Source of the DNA: Coleofasciculus sp. FACHB-T130
Lineage (GTDB): Bacteria; Cyanobacteriota; Cyanobacteriia; Cyanobacteriales; FACHB-T130
Reading direction: 5' to 3'
NCBI RefSeq assembly: GCF_014695375.1
Contig: NZ_JACJOG010000014.1
Location: forward strand, 62,001-126,000
DNA length: 64,000 nt
Shown: piece by piece, positions 43,782 to 53,145 of the stretch
Layout: the number at the start of each line of letters is the position of its first letter
How positions within the stretch are numbered: position 1 is the first letter of the stretch
Notes under the pieces: model-generated
What the model was told of the DNA's origin: nothing
Databases searched by the model: none
What the model saw: only the letters and a program-made list of their open reading frames with translations
Translations under genes and position numbers: made by a program

Positions 43782-44826
43782 AGGCACGAGGCTGCGTCCT
43801 CTCACCTATACGGGGGCAAAACAACTCGTGCCCGTCGCGAACAAACCCATCCTCTGGTACGGCATCGAACGCATCGTTGCCGCAGGCATTACCGACATTG
43901 GTATTATTATCAGTCCCGAAACCGGCGCAGAAGTTCAAGCCAAAACTGGCGATGGCGATCGCTTCGGTGCCAGAATTACGTACATTCTCCAGGAACAGCC
44001 AGCAGGACTTGCCCACGCCGTCCAAATTGCCCAACCTTTCTTGGAAGATGCACCCTTCATCATGTACCTGGGCGATAACCTGATCCAGAACAATTTAGAT
44101 CCATTTCTGGACACCTTCAAAGCCCAAAACTTGGACGCGATGATTCTCTTGCGTCCAGTGGCTAATCCCAGCGCCTTTGGTGTCGCCAAAGTGGATGAGA
44201 AGGGACGAGTATTGTATCTGGTGGAAAAACCCCAAGTTCCTCCCTCCAATCTTGCCTTGGTAGGGATTTACTTTTTCAACTACAGCATCCATCACGCCAT
44301 TGCTTGTATCCACCCATCTAAGCGAGGCGAACTGGAAATTACAGATGCCATTCAATGCTTGATTGACCAGCAAAAAAACGTAGAAGCCTGTCAATTAGAT
44401 GGCTGGTGGCTGGATACTGGAAAAAAAGACGATCTTTTGTCAGCCAATCAAATTATTCTAGATAGTTATCTCGTTGGTTCAGTTCAAGGTCAGCTGGATG
44501 ACCAAACTCAAATCATTGGACGAGTGGAAATTGGTGAAGGGTCAAAAGTTGTTAACAGTACCATTCGGGGTCCTGCGATTATCGGTCGAGATTGCCACAT
44601 CGAAAACTGCTTTATTGGCCCCTATAGTAGCATTGGTGATTGCAGCATCCTAATCGACGCCGATCTTGAGCATAGTGTTATCTTACAGGGCGCTCAAGTG
44701 GTGGGAATTCATCAGCGAATTGTAGATAGTCTAATTGGGCAACGCGCCCAGCTAACCGCGGCCCACCGCCGACCCAAGGCCCTGCGTTTTATGATTGGTG
44801 ATGATTGCCACGTTGAACTAACGTGA
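43753..44826 (+). CDS. rfbA: Glucose-1-phosphate thymidylyltransferase, long form
   Basis: Makes dTDP-glucose from glucose-1-phosphate and dTTP, the entry step for rhamnose and other deoxysugars. The nucleotidyltransferase signature LILSGGKGTRLRPLTYTGAK is at residues 3-22, and NKPILWYGIERIVAAGI follows. MYLGDNLIQNNLD near 97 binds metal, and EITDAIQCLIDQ is near 197. At 357 residues it is the long type, with a C-terminal left-handed beta-helix (from about residue 245), as in StrD-like enzymes, rather than the compact 290-residue RmlA. It overlaps rfbD by 29 bp and ends in a 4-bp overlap with the next glycosyltransferase gene. No rfbB (4,6-dehydratase) is present in the window. Confidence 0.92.
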   Translation: MKALILSGGKGTRLRPLTYTGAKQLVPVANKPILWYGIERIVAAGITDIGIIISPETGAEVQAKTGDGDRFGARITYILQEQPAGLAHAVQIAQPFLEDAPFIMYLGDNLIQNNLDPFLDTFKAQNLDAMILLRPVANPSAFGVAKVDEKGRVLYLVEKPQVPPSNLALVGIYFFNYSIHHAIACIHPSKRGELEITDAIQCLIDQQKNVEACQLDGWWLDTGKKDDLLSANQIILDSYLVGSVQGQLDDQTQIIGRVEIGEGSKVVNSTIRGPAIIGRDCHIENCFIGPYSSIGDCSILIDADLEHSVILQGAQVVGIHQRIVDSLIGQRAQLTAAHRRPKALRFMIGDDCHVELT

Positions 44827-45668
44827 TCTATTTCGTTACAGTTAACTATTATTCAACAGATTTGGTTACTCAACTCATTAGATCGTTTCCGGAGGATAGC
44901 GAGGTTCCCTATCAGGTTGTTATTGTCAATAACTCTTTAGATGATGCTTCAATTGAGCAAGTCAAAACGGATAGTATTCTGATTCTTCAAGCAAAAACTA
45001 ATCTAGGATTTGGCAAAGGCTGTAACTTAGGTTTAAATTGGATTTATGAGCAAGATAATGAAGCAATCGTCTGGATTATCAACCCGGACAGCTATCTTCT
45101 AGAAAAGACTCTAGAACAAGTGCCAGCCTTTTTTAAGACTTATCCAGAACTTTCTATTGTTGGCACTTTTATCTATACACCGGCAGGAGAAGTTTGGTTT
45201 GGTGGAGGACGCTTTATTCCTGAAACTGGAACAATTCTCTCTGAAAACCTGTTGTTGACGCATCCAAAATTAGCTTATATGCCCTGCGATTGGGTTTCGG
45301 GATGTAGTCTGCTGGTCAATTTCCGAAAGTTTCCCAGTTGTCCTGAGTTTGACCCGGCTTACTTTCTTTATTATGAAGATTTTGATTTTTGTAGACGCTA
45401 TTCCCTACAGGGGCATTTAATCGGTATTACCTCTCTGATTCGCGTCGGACATCAACCATCTTCGATTACAAACAGAAACATTTTTAATAAAATCAAGCAC
45501 AGTACCTATAGCTACTTGTTAACCTTGGAAAAATATGCAAGTTTAACAGTGCGATCGCTACGGTTTCTCCGTCTTATTTTCCATGCGTTTATGTTACTTG
45601 TAGTAAAACCGTCGGTCGCCCTTGGTAAACTTTACGGCGTCTTCCTCTATTTAAAAAAGCGATACTAA
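44823..45668 (+). CDS. GT2 rhamnosyltransferase-like protein
   Basis: A 281-residue GT-A enzyme starting at a GTG that overlaps the rfbA stop (GTGA). IYFVTVNYYSTDLVTQLI opens the fold, YQVVIVNNSLDDASIEQV near residue 30 binds the nucleotide, and NLGFGKGCNLGLNWIYEQ near 60 is typical of dTDP-rhamnosyltransferases (WbbL-like). The acidic metal motif is WIINPDSYLLEKTLE near 84, and FLYYEDFDFCRRYSLQG near 178 contacts acceptor. Direct translational linkage to rfbA supports rhamnose as the donor, by inference. A hydrophobic C-terminus may associate with the membrane. Confidence 0.8.
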   Translation: MIYFVTVNYYSTDLVTQLIRSFPEDSEVPYQVVIVNNSLDDASIEQVKTDSILILQAKTNLGFGKGCNLGLNWIYEQDNEAIVWIINPDSYLLEKTLEQVPAFFKTYPELSIVGTFIYTPAGEVWFGGGRFIPETGTILSENLLLTHPKLAYMPCDWVSGCSLLVNFRKFPSCPEFDPAYFLYYEDFDFCRRYSLQGHLIGITSLIRVGHQPSSITNRNIFNKIKHSTYSYLLTLEKYASLTVRSLRFLRLIFHAFMLLVVKPSVALGKLYGVFLYLKKRY

Positions 45669-45670
45669 CC

Positions 45671-46744
45671 TTGCTGTCTCCACTCCTAGTCAATCTTTCC
45701 TTCATTTTTTCCCAACCGACTGGCATCAGCACCTATGCCATAAATCTTTTTCCGCACCTCCAGCCTCTCGAACCAACCTTACTGACAGCCCAAAATTTTC
45801 CCAACTATCGCTGCTATCCAGTTCCGTCGGATCTAACCCCCGCACAAGGGTCAAAAGGGCATTTTCGCCGTCTGCTGTGGACGCAGCGGCAGTTGCCCGA
45901 AATTTACAAAAAATTGAATTCTAGTTTAATATTTTCCCCAGTTCCTGAAGCGCCGTTGTATGCGGGTTGCCGTTCAGTGGTAATGGTTCACGATCTCATC
46001 CCGCTGCGGTTTCCTAAACGCTTTTCTCCCCTAACGCCCTACTTCCGCTACTATATTCCCCAGGTTTTAGCGCAAGCTGAGCATATTATTTGTAACTCTA
46101 GCTCCACCGCTCAGGATATTATTGATTTTTTCCACATTCCAGAAGATAAAATTACGCCAATTCATTTGGCTTATGACGTCAATCATTTTCGGTTTCTAGA
46201 TATTCCTAGAAGCAATTATTTCCTCTACATTGGTCGCCAAGATCCCTACAAAAATATTGCTCGGTTAATTGACGCATTCGCTACTTTACCAAGTTGCCGT
46301 GACAATGAATTATGGATAGCTGGATCTGGGGATAAGCGTTATACGCCTGTGTTGATGGCGCAGGTGGAACAGCTAAATATAAAGAATCAAGTAAAATTTC
46401 TAGATTACGTTTCCTACGAGGAATTGCCGACGCTAATCAATCAAGCGATCGCTCTTGTCTTCCCTAGCCTCTGGGAGGGCTTTGGACTGCCCGTTTTAGA
46501 AGCAATGGCGTGTGGCACCCCCGTGATTACTTCCAACCTCTCCTCGCTGCCAGAAGTCGCGGGTGACGCCGCCCTTTTAGTCAATCCCTACAACGTGGGA
46601 GAAATTGCCGATGCGATGCAGGCAGTGGTGACGGATTCAGGATGGCGATCGCGTCTTCGTCAAGCTAGTCTTGCTAGAGCCAGTCAATTTAGCTGGACAA
46701 AAACTGGACAAGCGACTGCCCAAGTCCTTCAGCGATATTTGTAA
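45671..46744 (+). CDS. Family 4 glycosyltransferase
   Basis: A 357-residue GT-B enzyme of the GT4 family (mannosyltransferase-like). [18 protein letters not shown] near residue 8 is the N-terminal acceptor loop. [20 protein letters not shown] near 176 begins the donor domain. The motif [20 protein letters not shown] around 265-284 contains the EGFGLP signature and donor-binding Glu. The first possible start is TTG at 45671, 2 bp after the upstream stop; no ATG lies nearby, so a TTG start is accepted with caution. It is the last gene of the central glycan locus; about 165 bp later a lipid kinase begins. Confidence 0.8.
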   Translation: MLSPLLVNLSFIFSQPTGISTYAINLFPHLQPLEPTLLTAQNFPNYRCYPVPSDLTPAQGSKGHFRRLLWTQRQLPEIYKKLNSSLIFSPVPEAPLYAGCRSVVMVHDLIPLRFPKRFSPLTPYFRYYIPQVLAQAEHIICNSSSTAQDIIDFFHIPEDKITPIHLAYDVNHFRFLDIPRSNYFLYIGRQDPYKNIARLIDAFATLPSCRDNELWIAGSGDKRYTPVLMAQVEQLNIKNQVKFLDYVSYEELPTLINQAIALVFPSLWEGFGLPVLEAMACGTPVITSNLSSLPEVAGDAALLVNPYNVGEIADAMQAVVTDSGWRSRLRQASLARASQFSWTKTGQATAQVLQRYL

Positions 46745-46909
46745 ACACAGCGAAAATTATCAAAATTACAAAGTGGCAAATTGTCAAGTTAAGATTGGGG
46801 GTCAGCTCAAGATTCTCCTTCAAGCTTCAATTCCTCTTGCCTCCCCAGGTAGATTTCTTTTTATCAAAGGTTTGTCAAAATAATTGACAATTAATGGAAG
46901 AGGCTCAGC

Positions 46910-47800
46910 ATGAACCGGCGAGCATTGTTGCTGCTAAATCGCCACGCACGCCGAGGAAAAGAAGGTCTATCAGAGGCGGTTGCCAAATTGCAGGAGTTAG
47001 GATTTGACCTGCAAGAAGAGTCCACACAAAAGCCCCAGCAGATACCAGAAATTATCCGTCGCTACCGCGATCGCGTCGATCTCGTTATCATTGGTGGCGG
47101 AGATGGCACCCTAAATGCCGCTGCCGAGGGTCTGATTGACACGCAACTCCCGTTGGGCATCTTGCCTTTAGGAACAGCCAACGACCTGGCACGAACCCTT
47201 TCAATTCCTGTCTCCCTCCCCGAAGCTTGCGAGGTAATTGCAACAGGTCAAAAACAGCGAATTGACTTAGGTTGGGTGAATGGAAAGCACTTCTTCAATG
47301 TTGCTAGTCTCGGATTGAGCGTGCAAATTACTCAGCAGCTAACCAAAGAAACTAAGCAACGCTGGGGAGTCTTCGCCTATGCAGTCACCGCCATCCAGGT
47401 AGTTGGGCGATCGCGTCCTTTTCTAGCAAAAATTCGTCTCAATGGCGAATCTATTCAGGTGAGAACCGTTCAGATTGCCGTAGGCAACGGACGATATTAC
47501 GGCGGTGGCATGACCGTTGCTGACGATGCTACCATTGACGACCAGCGCTTGGATCTGTACAGCTTGGAAGTTCAAAATGCATGGCAGATCGTCCGATTGC
47601 TACCTTCCATGCTAAAAGGAAAACAAGCAGAATGGCCTGAGGTGCGAAGTCTTCAAGGGCGGGAAATTGAGGTATCCACGCTAAAACCTCTCCCGATTAA
47701 TACTGATGGTGAAATCACCACTTACACCCCTGCCAAATTTCGCCTAATTCCTAAAGCAATATCGGTTTTAGTTCCACAATCACCCCTACGCACTCCTTAA
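46910..47800 (+). CDS. YegS/diacylglycerol-kinase family lipid kinase
   Basis: A 296-residue soluble kinase. The DAGK catalytic motif VDLVIIGGGDGTLNAAAEGL is near residue 57, and PLGILPLGTANDLARTL near 85 completes the nucleotide-binding site. The C-terminal beta domain has VQIAVGNGRYYGGGM near 188 and INTDGEITTYTPAKF near 265. Bacterial members phosphorylate diacylglycerol or related lipids, returning them to phospholipid synthesis; the substrate here is not certain. A short 5' leader with A-rich sequence and a modest GGAAGAGG ribosome-binding site precedes the ATG. It is followed 40 bp later by the P-type ATPase on the same strand. Confidence 0.85.
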   Translation: MNRRALLLLNRHARRGKEGLSEAVAKLQELGFDLQEESTQKPQQIPEIIRRYRDRVDLVIIGGGDGTLNAAAEGLIDTQLPLGILPLGTANDLARTLSIPVSLPEACEVIATGQKQRIDLGWVNGKHFFNVASLGLSVQITQQLTKETKQRWGVFAYAVTAIQVVGRSRPFLAKIRLNGESIQVRTVQIAVGNGRYYGGGMTVADDATIDDQRLDLYSLEVQNAWQIVRLLPSMLKGKQAEWPEVRSLQGREIEVSTLKPLPINTDGEITTYTPAKFRLIPKAISVLVPQSPLRTP

Positions 47801-47838
47801 AATACCTCCCAGTCACCGGATTTAAGCCCTATGATTAA

Positions 47839-50712
47839 GTGCTAGTAGGTGTTAAAGCATTTCCCGTGACCCCATCTCCTTCACATTCAAAACCCGATCT
47901 AGCAAGCGTCTGGCATACTCTACCAGTGGACAAGACACTGGAGCAGCTAGCAAGCGACCCAGAAGTTGGTCTGACGACCCAGGAAGCCAAACAGCGGTTG
48001 CAGCAATACGGCCCCAACGAACTGCAAGAAACTGCGGGTCGAAGTACCTGGGAAATCTTGCTCGATCAGTTCAAGAACATCATGTTGTTGATGCTGATTC
48101 TAGTAGCACTGATTTCCGGGATTCTAGACCTGGTGGATTTACGCGCTGGCAGATTAGCCCCTGGTGAAATTCCCTTCAAGGACACAATTGCAATTTTACT
48201 GATTGTCATCCTTAACGGCGTCTTGGGCTATCTCCAGGAAAGCCGCGCCGAAAAAGCACTTGCCGCCCTCAAGAAGCTTTCCTCTCCGAAAGTGCGAACG
48301 ATCCGCGATGGCAGACAATTAGAGGTGGACGGCAAGGATCTTGTTCCAGGAGACATCATGCTCCTCGAAGCAGGGGTGCAGGTTTCCGCCGACGGGCGTC
48401 TAATTGAAGAGTCAAATCTGCAAGTGCGGGAATCGGCACTAACCGGCGAAGCTCATCCATCAAGTAAGCAGGCAGCGGTGCATCTGAGTGAAGAAACCGC
48501 ATTGGGCGATCGCATTAACTTAGTCTTTCAAGGCACTGAAGTCGTCCAAGGGCGCGGCAAGGTCATCGTCACCGGCACTGGTATGAAGACGGAACTCGGC
48601 AAAATTGCCGATATGCTGCAATCCGTCGAAGCTGAAGACACCCCGTTGCAACAGCGAATGACCCAGCTGGGCAACGTGCTGGTGACGGGTTCTTTGATCT
48701 TAGTTGCCATCGTCATCGTCGGCGGAATGCTGCATAATTTCTTCAGCCAGGGGCGTTGGAACTGGAATGTCTTGCAAGACCTTGTGGAAGTTTCTCTATC
48801 GATGGCAGTGGCGGTAGTGCCAGAAGGCTTGCCAGCAGTCATTACAGTGACGTTGGCACTGGGAACCCAGCGGATGGTACGCCGCCACGCACTGATTCGC
48901 AAACTCCCAGCGGTAGAAACCCTCGGTTCTGTCACAACTATCTGCTCGGATAAAACCGGCACCCTCACCCAAAATAAAATGGTGGTGCAGCGGGTAGACA
49001 CGGCAAACCATACCTTCCGCGTTACCGGCGAAGGTTACATCCCTACCGGAGAATTTTATCTCGACGAGCGGCAGGTAGCCGCAGAGCAGTATCGGGATCT
49101 GCAAATCCTCATGCTTGGCTGCGTGCTTTGTAATGACGCAATGTTACAGCACGACAAGAATGAGTGGGCAATTCTCGGCGACCCCACAGAAGGGGCATTA
49201 ATTGTCCTGGCTGGGAAGGGAGGAATTGATAAGGAACCGCTAAGCCGCCAAATGCGCCGCGTTGCCGAGTTTCCTTTTTCCTCCGAACGCAAGCGGATGA
49301 GCGCGATCTGCGAAGCGGGCGCTTGGATTCAAAACACGCCTTTTTCTAGCAGCCACCTGATGTTTACGAAGGGTTCTCCAGAGTTAATTTTGGAGCGTTG
49401 TACCCAAATTCAGGTAGGCGACCAGAGCGAAGTTCTGCGCGATGAGCAACGAACTCAAATTCTGGAGCAAAATAACCAGATGGCAAGTAAGGGCTTGCGG
49501 GTACTGGGATTTGCTTACAAGCCTTTAGAGAGCGTTCCGCCCGAAGGATCGGAGGAAACAAACGAGCAAGAATTAGTTTGGCTGGGTTTAGTCGGAATGC
49601 AGGATGCTCCGCGTCCGGAAGTGCGGGATGCAGTCGCTAAATGCAAAGCCGCTGGAATTCGAGCCATGATGATTACTGGCGACCACCAGCTAACAGCACA
49701 AGCGATCGCCCAAGATTTAGGGATTGCCCAAGAAGGCGATCGCGTCCTCACAGGTCAACAACTGCAAAAGTTTAGTCCAGAGGAGCTAGATCAAGTCGTT
49801 GACGAAGTTAGCATCTACGCCCGTGTTGCCCCCGAACACAAACTCCGCATTGTTCAAGCCCTCCAGCGTCGCGGTAGATTTGTCGCCATGACCGGCGATG
49901 GCGTCAACGATGCCCCAGCACTCAAACAAGCCGACATCGGCATCGCAATGGGCATTACCGGCACCGATGTCAGCAAAGAAGCCAGCGATATGGTGCTACT
50001 GGACGATAACTTCGCCACCATCGTCGCCGCTACAGAAGAAGGGCGGACTGTTTACAGTAATATTCGCCGCTTTATTAAATACATTTTGGGCAGCAACATC
50101 GGCGAAGTGTTGACCATTGCCGCTGCACCTCTGCTTGGCTTGGGGGGCGTTCCGCTCTCGCCGTTGCAGATTCTCTGGATGAACCTGGTTACGGATGGTT
50201 TACCCGCTCTCGCCCTTGCCGTAGAACCCGCAGAACCCGACGTGATGCGCCGTCCTCCCATGAATCCCCGCGAAAGTATTTTTGCCCAAGGGCTGGGTTC
50301 TTACATGGTTCGGATTGGGATTGTCTTTGCGATTATCAGTATTGCTTTGATGGCATGGGCTTACAACTATACTCATGCACCCGGCTATCCGGGAAATCCA
50401 GATGTTTGGAAGACGATGGTCTTTACAACCTTGTGTCTCGCTCAGATGGGACACGCTTTGGCGGTTCGTTCTAACAGCCAACTGACGATCGAGATGAATC
50501 CCTTTACCAACCTGTATTTGTGGGGAGCGGTGGTTGTTACCACGGCGTTGCAGCTAATGCTCGTCTACGTACCCCCTCTGCGTTCTTTCTTTGGAACTCA
50601 CTACCTGACTCTTACTGAACTCGGTATTTGTATCGGCTTCAGTGCCTTAATGTTCGTTTGGGTTGAGATGGAAAAACTGTTTATCCGTTTTTTTTACAAA
50701 GGCAGACGGTAA
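47839..50712 (+). CDS. P-type IIA cation ATPase, Ca2+-pump-like
   Basis: A 957-residue membrane pump. The N-terminal cation-ATPase domain begins near [20 protein letters not shown]. The A-domain has the [12 protein letters not shown] phosphatase loop near residue 198. The TM4 ion motif [11 protein letters not shown] is near 330, with the phosphorylated Asp in [13 protein letters not shown] at about residue 371. MTKGSPELI-type and [21 protein letters not shown] loops define the N- and P-domains. TM5-TM6 show NIGEVLTI and [16 protein letters not shown], matching the Ca2+ ligands of SERCA-type pumps, including the TM5 Glu that is absent from Pmr1. The start is uncertain: GTG at 47839 or the GTG at 47866. 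It probably exports Ca2+. Confidence 0.9.
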   Translation: MLVGVKAFPVTPSPSHSKPDLASVWHTLPVDKTLEQLASDPEVGLTTQEAKQRLQQYGPNELQETAGRSTWEILLDQFKNIMLLMLILVALISGILDLVDLRAGRLAPGEIPFKDTIAILLIVILNGVLGYLQESRAEKALAALKKLSSPKVRTIRDGRQLEVDGKDLVPGDIMLLEAGVQVSADGRLIEESNLQVRESALTGEAHPSSKQAAVHLSEETALGDRINLVFQGTEVVQGRGKVIVTGTGMKTELGKIADMLQSVEAEDTPLQQRMTQLGNVLVTGSLILVAIVIVGGMLHNFFSQGRWNWNVLQDLVEVSLSMAVAVVPEGLPAVITVTLALGTQRMVRRHALIRKLPAVETLGSVTTICSDKTGTLTQNKMVVQRVDTANHTFRVTGEGYIPTGEFYLDERQVAAEQYRDLQILMLGCVLCNDAMLQHDKNEWAILGDPTEGALIVLAGKGGIDKEPLSRQMRRVAEFPFSSERKRMSAICEAGAWIQNTPFSSSHLMFTKGSPELILERCTQIQVGDQSEVLRDEQRTQILEQNNQMASKGLRVLGFAYKPLESVPPEGSEETNEQELVWLGLVGMQDAPRPEVRDAVAKCKAAGIRAMMITGDHQLTAQAIAQDLGIAQEGDRVLTGQQLQKFSPEELDQVVDEVSIYARVAPEHKLRIVQALQRRGRFVAMTGDGVNDAPALKQADIGIAMGITGTDVSKEASDMVLLDDNFATIVAATEEGRTVYSNIRRFIKYILGSNIGEVLTIAAAPLLGLGGVPLSPLQILWMNLVTDGLPALALAVEPAEPDVMRRPPMNPRESIFAQGLGSYMVRIGIVFAIISIALMAWAYNYTHAPGYPGNPDVWKTMVFTTLCLAQMGHALAVRSNSQLTIEMNPFTNLYLWGAVVVTTALQLMLVYVPPLRSFFGTHYLTLTELGICIGFSALMFVWVEMEKLFIRFFYKGRR

Positions 50713-50804
50713 TGGGTAATAAGTAATGGGGAATTAGGGACTGGTTATTGGAAGAATCTAGGCTGAAAATAATCACCCATGCCCCATTACCCATTCCATT
50801 ACTA
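50710..50804. repeat. TAATGGG-type repeats forming an inverted pair
   Basis: TAATGGGTAATAAGTAATGG begins at the stop codon of the ATPase gene (50710). It is matched in reverse orientation by CCCCATTACCCATTCCATTA at 50782-50801. The same heptamer family occurs at 11335-11411. The pair can form a long imperfect hairpin between the ATPase gene and recF and may act as a transcription end or mRNA-stability element. Confidence 0.6.
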
Positions 50805-50818
50805 ATGATCCATTAGCT

Positions 50819-51982
50819 ATGTATCTCAAAACCCTCCACCTGCGCCAGTTTCGCAACTACTTGGATTGTGGAGTTGATTTCGAGGCTCCTAAGACGATTT
50901 TGGTGGGGAATAATGCCCAAGGAAAATCCAATCTTTTGGAAGCAGTCGAGTTACTATCAACCCTCAAAAGCCATCGAGCCGGACGCGATCGCGACCTGAT
51001 CCGCGAAGGCGCGGCGGACGGTAAAATTACAGCCACGCTGGAACGCGCTAACGGCTTAGTGGATCTGGCTTTAACCCTCCGCACTCAAGGGCGTCGTACC
51101 GCAGCCATTAACCAAGAAGCTTTGCGACGCCAAATGGATTTTCTCGGCGTCCTCAACGCTGTAGAATTCTCCAGTTTAGATTTAGATCTAGTGCGAGGTG
51201 CCCCCGAACAACGCCGCAACTGGCTAGATTCCATCCTCACCCAGTTGGAACCCGTCTACGCCCACATTTTGCAGCAATATAACCAAGTATTACGGCAGCG
51301 CAACGCCTTATTAAGACAAGAAGCGAGAAAAGCCCAACCTTCTTCTAGTAACAGGCAAGAGGAAATTTCCACCAAGTCTGGAGACTTGAATCGGGACTCT
51401 GAATTGGCGTTGTGGGATGTCCAATTAGCGATCGCGGGTTCTCGCGTTACCCGTCGTCGAGCCAGAGTCCTGACACGGCTGGCACCTCTCGCTCAGGCTT
51501 GGCACGCTAGCATTAGCGGTAGAGCTGAAGTGCTGGAATTAAAATATGCCCCCAATGTCACCCTGGAGAAGGAAGAACCCGAAGCGGTACAGCAAGCTTT
51601 TTTAGAGAAAATTCAACAGCGTCGGGTCGTCGAGCATCACCAAGGCACAACCCTCGTCGGTCCTCACCGGGACGAAGTTGAGTTTACCATCAACCAAACA
51701 CCGGCAAGAATCTATGGCTCCCAAGGTCAGCAGCGAACCCTAGTCTTGGCACTGAAACTGGCAGAGCTAAAGCTTATTGAAGAAGTCGTTGGAGAACCGC
51801 CGCTGTTGCTACTTGATGATGTTCTAGCCGAGTTAGACCCAAACCGCCAAAATCAACTGTTAGATGCCATCCAAGACCGCTTTCAGACCCTGATTACCAC
51901 TACTCACTTAGGTTCCTTTGATGCCCAGTGGTTGAATTCATCTCAAATTCTCTCTGTTCAGGCAGGACAAATAAAACGATGA
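50819..51982 (+). CDS. recF: DNA replication and repair protein RecF
   Basis: An SMC-like ABC ATPase that helps load RecA at gapped DNA with RecO/RecR. The N-terminus MYLKTLHLRQFRNYLDCGVD is the typical RecF start. Walker A is GNNAQGKSNLLEAVELLS near residue 31, the signature region is YGSQGQQRTLVLALKLAEL near 300, and Walker B is LLLLDDVLAELDPNRQNQ near 330. The 387-residue length is normal for cyanobacterial RecF. A short polar insert near residues 177-195 (SSSNRQEEISTKSGD) lies in the coil region and varies between species. It stands alone rather than in a dnaA-dnaN-recF cluster. Confidence 0.94.
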   Translation: MYLKTLHLRQFRNYLDCGVDFEAPKTILVGNNAQGKSNLLEAVELLSTLKSHRAGRDRDLIREGAADGKITATLERANGLVDLALTLRTQGRRTAAINQEALRRQMDFLGVLNAVEFSSLDLDLVRGAPEQRRNWLDSILTQLEPVYAHILQQYNQVLRQRNALLRQEARKAQPSSSNRQEEISTKSGDLNRDSELALWDVQLAIAGSRVTRRRARVLTRLAPLAQAWHASISGRAEVLELKYAPNVTLEKEEPEAVQQAFLEKIQQRRVVEHHQGTTLVGPHRDEVEFTINQTPARIYGSQGQQRTLVLALKLAELKLIEEVVGEPPLLLLDDVLAELDPNRQNQLLDAIQDRFQTLITTTHLGSFDAQWLNSSQILSVQAGQIKR

Positions 51983-52179
51983 AGTTTGTTAGTTGCATAA
52001 GGACGGGTTGAAGCCAAATATTTGTAAATAGCCAACTAGATGGATAAACCTACACCTACAACAAGTCGTTCTTCCTTTTTTAGTGTTAATCCCTGGCTTG
52101 CAGCCTCTAACCTTATTCTCAAATCCGGAGTCACCCTCAGAAGTCTCGTATCCACCAATATGTTCTAAAGAGAGAATCC

Positions 52180-52662
52180 GTGCCTTACTTATTTAACGAA
52201 CTGTCAACCTACGCCCAGATTGATTGTGACGTAATTAACCTTGCTGCTATGCGAAAAATGGATATGGCTATGGATCGGGATGAGATTGCAGGACTGGGCG
52301 CTTCGTTGCGACGGATCAATCAGAAGCTATTGACCTCAGCCAAGGGAGATGGCGTCGAAAGAGTATGGTATCAGGGTGGAGAACCTTATTTCGATCTGTT
52401 TATTGACCTGCGAAAAGATGATATCGAGTGGTTTCAGTTGACTTTACGTGGGAAATCGCTGTCGTGGAATCGAGCAGGTTGGCAAACAGGGATAACGAAT
52501 GAAGGTATTGTCAACGACATTACTTTTTATCCTGCTAGCAAACTGATTAAAACAGACAATCGCCCTGATTTTGCGTTCATTGAATTAGCATATTCCATCC
52601 TGCAAACCCGCGCTGGTGATGCGATTTTTGATAAAATACTGGTGCTGTTTAAGCCTGAATAA
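52180..52662 (+). CDS. Unknown 160-residue protein
   Basis: I do not recognise this soluble protein. It has mixed alpha/beta character, no signal peptide and no membrane segment. Notable stretches are VERVWYQGGEPYFDLFIDLR near residue 60, where strands alternate with aromatic residues, and RKDDIEWFQLTLRGKSLSWN near 77. These resemble small proteins that recognise a ligand through a beta sheet. The start is GTG at 52180, with a GAGAG element 8-10 bases upstream. An imperfect inverted repeat follows the stop. Flanking genes (recF and a histidine kinase) give no functional clue. Confidence 0.6.
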   Translation: MPYLFNELSTYAQIDCDVINLAAMRKMDMAMDRDEIAGLGASLRRINQKLLTSAKGDGVERVWYQGGEPYFDLFIDLRKDDIEWFQLTLRGKSLSWNRAGWQTGITNEGIVNDITFYPASKLIKTDNRPDFAFIELAYSILQTRAGDAIFDKILVLFKPE

Positions 52663-53145
52663 CGAATGGCTAGTCGCTAATCAAAGCCCTTTTTTGCCCA
52701 ATTAGCAATTAGCCTATACCCTAATCATTAAGCTTATTTGTAAATTCTTTTAGGTGCAATATACCAGCACGAATTTGGGTTTAATGTATTTGTTCTTGCT
52801 CGTTATCCTAATTTTGAGTCGTTGCTGGAGCCTTTTTATTATTCTTTTTTGATAAGAAAAATAACCCTCGATTCCTCATTTTTGAAGAGCTAAGAACCAT
52901 TGGACTCATTGGACTCTCTTCTAGAAAGGGAAATATTTGCTCTTAGGATACTTGTACTGATTTTATATAGACAATTTATGAATTAGCCCTCTATCTAGGG
53001 ATTTATTTTCTTTCATAAAACATAAATATTTATTGCAATCAAGTAATGATTTATTGCACATAACTAAGAATTAGCAGAAGTTTGGGTGTATCACAGTTTA
53101 CAATTGCCAACAGTACCCCTGTGGAAATTACTGGATGGGTTCACA
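52663..53145. other. Intergenic region with an inverted repeat, upstream of the CBS kinase
   Basis: Just after the unknown gene, GCTAGTCGCTAAT at 52669-52681 pairs (11 of 13) with ATTAGCAATTAGC at 52701-52713, with a T-run in the loop. This may be a weak terminator. The remaining 430 bp are AT-rich and should hold the promoter of the histidine-kinase gene. I see no gene, RNA or convincing promoter box. Confidence 0.45.

Noticed and set aside
48528-49104. Long minus-strand frames inside the P-type ATPase gene
   Set aside because: They are shadows of a strongly conserved plus-strand gene with GC-rich codons.
52040-52168. 42-codon open frame between recF and the unknown 160-residue gene
   Set aside because: No ribosome-binding site, Ser/Thr-rich chance-like composition, no recognisable family.
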